From assembly GCA_001797415.1 (NCBI GenBank), contig MGPL01000060.1, positions 1 to 10,826 of the forward strand: DNA of 10,826 bases, given 5' to 3'. A program made the position numbers and the translations under genes. Source of the stretch: Deltaproteobacteria bacterium GWA2_55_10 (GTDB lineage: Bacteria > Desulfobacterota > GWC2-55-46). Numbering within the stretch: position 1 is the stretch's first letter; the number at the start of each line of letters is the position of its first letter. Of the stretch, positions 1 through 5,324 are shown in pieces. The notes under the pieces were generated by a model, which saw only the letters and a program-made list of their open reading frames with translations, ran no database searches and was not told the DNA's origin.

Positions 1-962
1 GCCCCGTAGCAAATAATAAGGAATAGGGCGGAAAGAGCTGCTGCGTATTTCGCGGCCCTCCGTTCCTTGAGCATCGCTATCGAGGCCGCGAGGATGTAGA
101 AAGAGGCTATCTGATAGAGCGACGGCGGCGAGACCCATACAGACGAATACGGTATCGATGCAAAAGAGCTGACGACAAATGTGATTATGCCGAAGGTGAA
201 GTCAGCTATCTGGAGAGGGATAAGGGCAAGGGCCTCGGAAATCGGGATAAGGGCCGATGAGACGAGGAGCACGGGCACGACAAGGGACGAGAGCGGGACG
301 ACGGCAAAATTAGCCGCAAGGCCAACGAAGGAGACCCTGTGGAAATGATAGGCGAGCAGGGGGGAGGTGCCGATACCTGCCGCAACGGTTACGAACACAA
401 GGGGCAGCAACTTCCTCTTCAGAAAACGCTTAAGCTTCTCTCCTCTTGTGGCAAGTTCATCTTTTTTATCTTCTCCGAAAAACCTCTTCATCCTCGGCAC
501 AAGCACGATGATCGAGGCCACAGCGACGAAGGTAAGCTGGAATGATATGTCCCAGACCGAGTACGGCGCGGCCGCAAGGATGATAACGGCCGCCAGCGCG
601 AGCGTATTGAGGTAGTCCCTGCCCCTGCCCAAAAGAAAAGAGGCGGTGAAGGCAAGCACCATGATGACCGCCCGCTGGGTCGGGGCCGGAAAACCCGCGA
701 GCATGCCGTAGAGCACCACCGGCAGGGCTGAAATGGCGAGCGCTGTCTTCCTGGCATTCAGGGCAAGAAGCAGTTTCTCAGACCTCTTCATGAGGAAAAG
801 GATGAGGCCGTAGGCGAATGCCGCGACTATGCCGACGTGAAGCCCTGAGATGGAGAGTATGTGGGCTGTGCCGGTCGAGGCAAAGGCGTCCTTGAGCTTT
901 TTATCTATCCCGCCCTGCCCAGAGATGATAAGCGCCTTCAGGGATTCGGCGTTCCCGGCCTT
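1..962 (-). CDS. comEC: ComEC/Rec2 competence channel domain (comEC second part, frameshifted and partial)
   Basis: Reading the minus strand from about 962 to the left edge gives roughly 320 open codons that continue the ComEC family exactly where the upstream fragment stops. Near the start is SLKALIISGQGG, then the family signature TGTAHILSISGLHVG (around 835-880), followed by PAPTQRAVIM, DISFQLTFVAVASI and several hydrophobic membrane helices. This is the Competence domain (PF03772), the inner-membrane channel that carries single-stranded DNA into the cytoplasm during transformation. The codons lie in a different frame from the N-terminal part at 938-1612, and no plausible start codon or ribosome binding site precedes them, so this is the rest of one gene and not a separate gene. 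The left window edge cuts the gene before the C-terminal metallo-beta-lactamase-like domain that many ComEC proteins carry. Family assignment is strong; whether the gene works depends on whether the frameshift is real. Confidence 0.88.
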
Positions 963-1612
963 CTTGAGTCGATGAAGGCCCTTATGCCATTTCTCATCGA
1001 ATTGACGGGTACGGGGCCCGGCCTGGCAGGCTCGACTATCTCAACGAGCCGTTCGCCTTTGACATACCCCGTTACAAAGACACCCTTTCTGTTGAGGAGC
1101 TTCTTATAGTCGAACTCGCCGGGGTTGCCGAAGTTACGGGGCTCGTCAAGCAGTACAAGAGTCCTTATGCGGTCGCCCGGCATAAGGTCTATCCTACCGT
1201 TTATACTGAGCTGAACGAGGCCGCTGGATGCCTCCCAGCTTTTTTCCCCGCGATAGGCTTCTACATCGAGCGATACCCTCGTCCGCTTTCCGGCTGATTC
1301 AGCCCCGAGCACGCGACCCTCGACGACATGGCCTGTCCTCGACGCGTCAGGCGCGCCGTTCTGCACGCGGTAGAGTATGTGATTATCGGGGAGCTCGGGC
1401 CGTGAATATGGAATTATGAAGAGCGCGCCGATAAAGAAGAAGGCAGGCGCCGCGGCAAGGCCCTTGAAGCCCTCGCCCGAGAAATATGCGATTGAGATCA
1501 GAAAAATGGAGAGGATGATGCCGGGGATCACGAGGCCGTAAGACCAGCCGAGGGCCTCCGAGACCGTTATCCCTGAAATAATGGAAATAGCAGCCAACAC
1601 GAGCGGGCGCAT
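938..1612 (-). CDS. comEC: ComEC N-terminal fragment (DUF4131 region), ending at a premature stop
   Basis: This 224-residue reading frame is the N-terminal part of ComEC. Residues 3-68 form about three membrane helices. They are followed by a soluble OB-fold-like DUF4131 (PF13567) region, typical in VEGRVLGAES, MPGDRIRTLVLLDEPRNFGNPGEFDY and KGVFVTGYVKGE (residues about 97-185). Family members then run from the RAFID segment straight into the channel domain. Here the frame derails after DSRR and stops at 938-940, while the channel domain continues in the neighbouring frame from about 962. The start is the ATG at 1610-1612, preceded only by a weak purine stretch (GAAGAG). The gene is divergent from the DUF1499 gene, 124 nt away. 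Either a true frameshift mutation has broken comEC or one base was lost in sequencing or assembly. Confidence 0.85.
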   Translation of the reverse strand: MRPLVLAAISIISGITVSEALGWSYGLVIPGIILSIFLISIAYFSGEGFKGLAAAPAFFFIGALFIIPYSRPELPDNHILYRVQNGAPDASRTGHVVEGRVLGAESAGKRTRVSLDVEAYRGEKSWEASSGLVQLSINGRIDLMPGDRIRTLVLLDEPRNFGNPGEFDYKKLLNRKGVFVTGYVKGERLVEIVEPARPGPVPVNSMRNGIRAFIDSRRPGTPNP

Positions 1613-1736
1613 GCTTAACTCTTCAGGGGGACTCGGTATCTATTTATCACATGACAGTATCTTTTTAAATATATTTCAAGCCCTGCCCCAGCGCGGCCTT
1701 GACATAATGGCCGCCCGCTGGTAGGTTGTCTTTCAA
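1613..1736. other. Divergent intergenic region between comEC and the DUF1499 gene
   Basis: This 124-nt gap contains an AT-rich patch (about 1645-1680) between two GC-rich flanks. It must hold promoters for both divergent genes. A good candidate is visible for the plus-strand gene (listed separately). On the minus strand TTGAAA followed by an AT-rich stretch is a possible but weak comEC promoter. I see no hairpin or small gene in it. Confidence 0.5.
1699..1727 (+). promoter_or_regulatory. Candidate sigma-70 promoter for the DUF1499 gene, very close to the start codon
   Basis: A perfect TTGACA (1699-1704) is followed by a 17-nt spacer and TAGGTT (1722-1727), which keeps the key T, A and final T of a -10 box. 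It has an extended TGn element just upstream (1719-1721). Only 9 nt separate the -10 box from the ATG at 1737, so transcription should begin within a few bases of the start codon. No Shine-Dalgarno sequence is present. The -10 match is only 3 of 6, so this is a prediction. Confidence 0.5.
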
Positions 1737-2477
1737 ATGGAAGAGAAGAGTCTTAGTTCAGGATATCAGCTGGCGTGGTGGGGCCTCGTAATCGGGCTCA
1801 TATCGCTCGTGACGCTCCTTTCGTCGCCCATAGGCTACAGGGCCGGGCTCTATGGCCACCGGAGCGCCTTCACGATAATGGAATTCGCTGCCTACGGCGG
1901 CGTCTCAGGGATCATACTGACCGTGACCGGCTTTATGTTTTCTCTCAAGGGGCCCAGAAGGGCGCAGCTCCTGGCAGCGGCAGGGTTTGCCGCAAGCTAC
2001 TTTGCCTTCCACATACCCTGGAGCCTGTACAGCGGCGCAAGGGAATTCCCTGCCATAAACGACATAACGACCGACACGAATAACCCGCCTGCGTTTGCCT
2101 CGCTTGCACAGATAAGGAAGTCAACAGGGGCGCGCATCGATTACCCATGGTCAGACGCGGCCGGCGAACAGGCCAATGCCTACCCTGATATAAAGCCTCT
2201 TTTTCTGGATAAGGACGTTGACGCGGCCTTTGATGGCGCATTAGATGCTGCCATGGAGATGGACTGGGATATATCATCCTCGGACAAGGCAGCCGGACGG
2301 ATAGAGGCGACTGATACGACCTTCTGGTACGGCTTCAAGGACGACATCGTCATAAGGCTTACGCCTGTTGACAGCAAGACCAGACTTGATGTGAGGTCAG
2401 CCTCACGGGTCGGGAAGGGAGACGCAGGCAAGAACGCGGAGAGGATAAGGGAGTATCTGAATAATATCTCGAAGTGA
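1737..2477 (+). CDS. Membrane-anchored DUF1499 protein
   Basis: The 246-residue product has about three N-terminal membrane helices (residues 12-31, 49-70 and 76-94) and then a DUF1499 (PF07386) domain from about 105 to 244. The domain is recognisable from PAINDITTDTNNPPAF, the EQANAYPDIKPL segment, RIEATDTTFWYGFKDDIVIR and the closing DVRSASRVGKGDAGKNAERI. All conserved blocks are present, so the gene looks intact. DUF1499 has no established biochemical function that I know of; with three helices before it, the domain is expected to be held at the membrane. The ATG at 1737 is the only usable start, because an in-frame TAG lies at 1722-1724. It has no ribosome binding site, which fits the promoter placed almost on top of it. 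It is alone on the plus strand, divergent from comEC and convergent with uvrC with a 2-nt gap, so it is probably transcribed by itself. Confidence 0.9.
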   Translation: MEEKSLSSGYQLAWWGLVIGLISLVTLLSSPIGYRAGLYGHRSAFTIMEFAAYGGVSGIILTVTGFMFSLKGPRRAQLLAAAGFAASYFAFHIPWSLYSGAREFPAINDITTDTNNPPAFASLAQIRKSTGARIDYPWSDAAGEQANAYPDIKPLFLDKDVDAAFDGALDAAMEMDWDISSSDKAAGRIEATDTTFWYGFKDDIVIRLTPVDSKTRLDVRSASRVGKGDAGKNAERIREYLNNISK

Positions 2478-2479
2478 TC

Positions 2480-4336
2480 TTATGGATTGCTTTCTGGTTT
2501 AAGCTTTTTTATTTCCGCAGCCAGCTCCTCGCTTATGCCCGGCACTGACATAAGCTCCGGCATATCTGCGTTGATCATCGACTCAAGGTCGCCGAACCTC
2601 TCAAAGAGCGCCTTCTTCCTCTTCCCGCCTATTCCCGGCACCTGCTCGATAAGCGAAGCGACCTCCTTTGACCTGAGCTTCCTGTGATAGGAGATGGCGA
2701 ACCGGTGCACCTCGTCCCTTATCCTCCTCACGAGAAGGTCCGGCTTCGAGCCTTCCCTCAGGAGAATCGGGTCCTTGACGTTGGGTATGAATACCCGCTC
2801 GCCCTTTGATTTTACGCCCCTCTTTCCCGCGAAGGCTTCCGCCTTGTCCTTGGCAAGCGCCCTCACCTCGACGTCTTTTACTCCAAGCTCCTTCAAGACC
2901 GCCAGCGCGATATTCATCTGGCCCTTTCCGCCGTCTATGAGCGCCATGTCAGGCAATGGCAGGGCCGTAGATTCGTCCCCCGTTTGCGCCTTGAACCTCC
3001 TTGAGAGCACCTGGTACATCATCGCGTAATCGTCCGGCCCTTCAATGCCCTTTATCCTGAATAGCCTGTATGAGTTCTTATCCGGCGCGCCGTCCGTAAA
3101 TGTTACCATCGCGCCGACGGCCTGTTTGCCGCCGATATTGGATATGTCGTACGCCTCAATGCGCCGGGGGGTAGCCCTCAGGTGGAGCCTCGTTTTGAGC
3201 TCTTCCAGAAGCCCGGCCTTTACAGAAGCCGCCTCCGCCCTTTTGCGCAAAGCCTCACGCGCGTTGGCCTCCGCCATCTCGAGGAGCCTGACCTTGTCTC
3301 CCCTCTCCGGCAGGGTGACAGAGACCCTCTTGCCCTTTTTCTCGGATAGCCAGTCTTCGAGCACCTCTTTGTCCTCGAGGGCCACGGGCACTATGACCTC
3401 GTCAGGCACAAAGCGCTCTCCGCGGTAATACTCGGCTATGAACGACGAGAATATCTCCTCCTCCGGAAGACCCGCGTCATGGAAGTAATAGTCGTTTCCG
3501 CTCGTGAGCCTTCCGTCCCTTATATAGAGGCCCTGGAGCGCTATTGCGTCCTTCTCGCGGACAAAGGCAAATACGTCCTGGTCAACATACTTTGCCGCGA
3601 CCACCTTCTGCTTCTCCAGCATGGCCTCTATCGCGGATATCCTGTCGCGGAGCCTGGCGGCCTTCTCGAACTCGAGCGCCTTCGAGGCCTCTGTCATCCG
3701 CTCCCGGAGCTTCCTCAGAAGCTCCCTGTTCTTGCCTTCGAGGAACATGATGGCATTGTCCACCAGCTCCCCGTAGGCCTCTTCGGTTATCATGCCCACT
3801 GCCGGGGCCGGACAGAGCCCGAGCTGGTAGTCCAGGCATGGCCGCGACCTGTTCCTGAACTCCGAGAGCGAGCAGACGCAAAGGGGGAATATGTGCCTGA
3901 TGAACTTTATGGTCTCCCTCACCTCGCGGGCTGATATGTACGGGCCGAAGTAGCGGCTGCCGTCCTTCTTCCTCTGCCTTGTTACGAGTATGCGGGGGAA
4001 CTTCTCGTTGAGGGTTATCTTGATGCTTACGTAGGTCTTGCTGTCCTTGAGCCGGATATTGTACCTGGGCTTGTGGCTCTTGAGGAGGGTGTCTTCGAGG
4101 AGAAGGGCCTCTTTCTCGTTCGTGGTTACGATATAGTCTATGTCCTCGACCTTTGACGCGAGAAACCTGACCGTATACCTGCCGTCGCCCGTCTCCCTGA
4201 AATACGAGCGCACGCGCGCCTTCAGGTCCTTGGCCTTTCCGATATAAAGGACCTCGCCTGTCGCGCCCTTCATTATGTAGACGCCCGGAAGCGAGGGCAG
4301 CTTCGCGAGCTTCTCTTCAATGACTTTCCTGTCCAT
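2480..4336 (-). CDS. uvrC: UvrABC excinuclease subunit C
   Basis: UvrC makes both incisions around a DNA lesion after UvrA and UvrB have located it (nucleotide excision repair, cytoplasm). The 618-residue product has the full architecture. A GIY-YIG nuclease (residues about 14-92) has GVY at 18-20, YIG at 31-33, Arg41/Arg43 and Glu76, and makes the 3' cut. A cysteine region spans 153-179, and a UVR/UvrB-binding motif (about 203-238) contains KALEFEKAARLRDRI. The RNase H-like domain for the 5' cut has Asp397 (EAYDIS), Asp436 (GPDDYAMM), Asp468 (LIDGGKGQ) and His544 (RDEVHRFA). Tandem helix-hairpin-helix motifs (about 560-612) include QVPGIGGKRKKAL and SVPGISEELA. The last of the four cysteines usual in UvrC is Ala179, and an extra Cys153 is present. 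ATG at 4334-4336 is preferred over the adjacent TTG (4337-4339); neither has a Shine-Dalgarno sequence. Confidence 0.97.
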   Translation of the reverse strand: MDRKVIEEKLAKLPSLPGVYIMKGATGEVLYIGKAKDLKARVRSYFRETGDGRYTVRFLASKVEDIDYIVTTNEKEALLLEDTLLKSHKPRYNIRLKDSKTYVSIKITLNEKFPRILVTRQRKKDGSRYFGPYISAREVRETIKFIRHIFPLCVCSLSEFRNRSRPCLDYQLGLCPAPAVGMITEEAYGELVDNAIMFLEGKNRELLRKLRERMTEASKALEFEKAARLRDRISAIEAMLEKQKVVAAKYVDQDVFAFVREKDAIALQGLYIRDGRLTSGNDYYFHDAGLPEEEIFSSFIAEYYRGERFVPDEVIVPVALEDKEVLEDWLSEKKGKRVSVTLPERGDKVRLLEMAEANAREALRKRAEAASVKAGLLEELKTRLHLRATPRRIEAYDISNIGGKQAVGAMVTFTDGAPDKNSYRLFRIKGIEGPDDYAMMYQVLSRRFKAQTGDESTALPLPDMALIDGGKGQMNIALAVLKELGVKDVEVRALAKDKAEAFAGKRGVKSKGERVFIPNVKDPILLREGSKPDLLVRRIRDEVHRFAISYHRKLRSKEVASLIEQVPGIGGKRKKALFERFGDLESMINADMPELMSVPGISEELAAEIKKLKPESNP

Positions 4337-4344
4337 CAATTAAT

Positions 4345-4374
4345 ATTATGGCATAGAAGATTTCTGGATTACAA
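4345..4374 (-). promoter_or_regulatory. Candidate uvrC promoter (extended -10), nearly overlapping the start codon
   Basis: On the minus strand TTGTAA (4369-4374, 4 of 6 to the -35 consensus) is followed by an 18-nt spacer and CATAAT (4345-4350, 5 of 6). TGC directly upstream (4351-4353) makes an extended -10. Only 8 nt lie between the -10 box and the ATG at 4336, so the transcript would start at or within a few bases of the start codon. The lack of a ribosome binding site agrees with this. I see no LexA-type operator here. Confidence 0.5.
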
Positions 4375-4415
4375 ATTTTCGTGGAGGGGTGTAGAAGGCA
4401 ATAAAAAACCCTCGG

Positions 4416-4442
4416 CAGGTTCAATTTTGCAAATTGAACCTG
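4416..4442. repeat. Perfect 12-bp inverted repeat, 3-nt loop (hairpin 1)
   Basis: CAGGTTCAATTT (4416-4427), loop TGC, then AAATTGAACCTG (4431-4442) pair without mismatch. The stem lacks a T-run afterwards on either strand, so it is not a standard terminator. It shares the GGTTCA core and the geometry of hairpin 2. Confidence 0.85.
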
Positions 4443-4470
4443 AGTTTTGGTACAGGTTGACACGAAATTT

Positions 4471-4497
4471 CGGGTTCAGGTTACAAACCTGAACCCG
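4471..4497. repeat. Perfect 12-bp inverted repeat, 3-nt loop (hairpin 2)
   Basis: CGGGTTCAGGTT (4471-4482), loop ACA, then AACCTGAACCCG (4486-4497) pair without mismatch. The same stem and loop lengths and the shared GGTTCA core indicate a diverged copy of hairpin 1, or compensatory change within one repeat family. The palindrome CGAAATTTCG (4463-4472) abuts its left arm. Confidence 0.85.
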
Positions 4498-4530
4498 CTT
4501 GGCGTTTCAAAAGGCTCTAAATGCCGTTCT

Positions 4531-4566
4531 CCTTCTCCCCTCCGGGGAGAAGGTTGGGATGAGGGG
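4531..4566 (-). repeat. REP-like palindromic element, copy A
   Basis: Read on the minus strand this begins CCCCTCATCCCAACC and ends in a palindrome. The arms CCTTCTCCCC (4531-4540) and GGGGAGAAGG (4544-4553) form a perfect 10-bp stem with a TCC loop. About 25 of 36 positions match copy B in the opposite orientation. Elements of the CCCTCAC...CCTCTCCC type are, from general knowledge, common intergenic palindromes in many bacteria; this assignment rests on resemblance only. Confidence 0.65.
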
Positions 4567-4582
4567 AATACTATTGAAAGCC

Positions 4583-4619
4583 CCCCTCACCTTAATCCTC
4601 TCCCCCAAGGAAAGAGGAT
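4583..4619 (+). repeat. REP-like palindromic element, copy B
   Basis: On the plus strand CCCCTCACCTTAATCC leads into an imperfect hairpin with ATCCTCT (4595-4601) pairing with AGAGGAT (4613-4619). It is the inverted partner of copy A, separated from it by 16 nt. The head-to-head arrangement resembles paired REP/BIME units. Copy B is more degenerate than copy A. Confidence 0.6.
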
Positions 4620-4638
4620 ACTTAATGTGAGAGAAAAT

Positions 4639-4672
4639 AAAAAAACCCTGCCCAATTCGGGGCAGGGTTTTT
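4639..4672 (-). terminator. Bidirectional intrinsic terminator after efp
   Basis: CCCTGCCC (4646-4653) and GGGCAGGG (4660-4667) form an 8-bp GC-rich stem with a 6-nt loop. Seven A's precede it (4639-4645) and five T's follow it (4668-4672), so it can end transcription on either strand. It begins 19 nt after the efp stop codon and is the natural end of the minus-strand transcript. On the plus strand no gene needs it. Confidence 0.9.
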
Positions 4673-4691
4673 GGATTCAATCAAATATCCT

Positions 4692-5261
4692 TTATTGGGC
4701 CGCTTTGGCCCTTTCCAGGTATTTCCCTTCAGAGGTATCCACCCTTATGACCTCACCGGACTCTATGAAGCCGGGCACGTTCACCACAAGACCGGTCTCA
4801 AGGGTCGCGGGCTTGGCGGAGGCGGCGACCGTCGCGCCCCTCATGAACGGGGCGGTATCGACGACCTTGAGCTCGACTACCTTGGGCGGCTCAACGCCGA
4901 CCGGAGCCTCATTATAATATTCAATCATGAACTTCACATTAGGAATAAGGTAATAGACGTTGTCCCCGAGCACCTCTTTTGAGAGCGCGACCTGCTCGTA
5001 GGTCTCGCTGTTCATGAAATGGTAATCCGTGCCGTCGTCATAGAGGTACTCCATCTCGTGCTGCTCCAGGCTCGCTCTTTCAAGCTTGTCCTCTGAGCGG
5101 AACCTGTTCTCTACGCTGGATCCGGTCTTGAGGTGCTTCAACTTGGTCTGCACCATGCCGCGCCAGTTGCCGGGCGTTATATGCTGGACAGAGACGACCC
5201 TGTATGGCTCGCCATTAAAGAGGATCGTCATCCCCACTCTCAACTGTGTTGCCGCGATCAT
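4692..5261 (-). CDS. efp: Elongation factor P
   Basis: EF-P binds stalled ribosomes between the P and E sites and speeds peptide-bond formation at consecutive prolines. The 189-residue product has the standard three-domain length. An N-terminal KOW-like domain (residues 1-63) contains GMTILFNGEPYRVVSV and LKHLKTG. An OB domain (about 66-126) follows with MEYLYDDGTDYHFMN, and a C-terminal OB domain (about 128-186) contains VNVPGFIESGEVIRVDT, the family signature region. In the domain I loop the sequence is PGNWRG, placing Asn32 where E. coli has Lys34 (beta-lysylated) and Pseudomonas has a rhamnosylated Arg. No EF-P modification gene is in the window. The start is the ATG at 5261 with an AAAGGAG ribosome binding site (5274-5280) 12 nt upstream. 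It lies 63 nt after the aldolase gene and is last in the gene run, followed by a strong terminator. Confidence 0.96.
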   Translation of the reverse strand: MIAATQLRVGMTILFNGEPYRVVSVQHITPGNWRGMVQTKLKHLKTGSSVENRFRSEDKLERASLEQHEMEYLYDDGTDYHFMNSETYEQVALSKEVLGDNVYYLIPNVKFMIEYYNEAPVGVEPPKVVELKVVDTAPFMRGATVAASAKPATLETGLVVNVPGFIESGEVIRVDTSEGKYLERAKAAQ

Positions 5262-5296
5262 ATTGCTATACTGCTCCTTTCACCCGGTTTCCAGAC

Positions 5297-5305
5297 ATTG
5301 TAACA
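5297..5305 (-). promoter_or_regulatory. Candidate extended -10 promoter for efp
   Basis: TGTTACAAT on the minus strand combines an extended TGn with TACAAT (5 of 6 to consensus). It lies in the 63-nt gap after the aldolase gene, 35 nt before the efp start codon and upstream of the AAAGGAG site. No clear -35 box is visible. It would give efp its own supply of transcript in addition to read-through. Confidence 0.45.
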
Positions 5306-5324
5306 CACGGGGCCGGTCAATTCA

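Larger units (their letters stand above)
4337..4691. other. 355-nt uvrC-efp intergenic region packed with palindromes
   Basis: No gene is supported here. Following the plus strand, it contains the uvrC promoter (4345-4374), a perfect hairpin (4416-4442), a 10-bp palindrome CGAAATTTCG (4463-4472), a second perfect hairpin (4471-4497), two REP-like palindromes in opposite orientation (4531-4566 and 4583-4619) and a bidirectional terminator (4639-4672) that ends the efp transcript. A 156-codon open frame over this block crosses repeats and the efp gene and does not look like a protein. Confidence 0.8.

Noticed and set aside
488..757. An 89-codon minus-strand frame in the same frame as the comEC N-terminus
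   Set aside because: Its sequence is Arg/Ser/Pro-rich nonsense, whereas the adjacent frame gives the true ComEC channel helices.
955..970. Programmed -1 ribosomal frameshift to join the two comEC frames
   Set aside because: The local sequence (TCA AGA AGG CCG) is not a slippery X XXY YYZ heptamer and no downstream pseudoknot or upstream Shine-Dalgarno stimulator is evident.
4416..4497. CRISPR-like or terminator interpretation of the two hairpins
   Set aside because: There are only two non-identical palindromes without regular spacers, and no T-run follows either stem.
4447..4917. A 156-codon plus-strand open frame across the intergenic repeats into efp
   Set aside because: It translates hairpins, REP-like repeats and the terminator, then runs antisense to efp; it has no protein-like composition.
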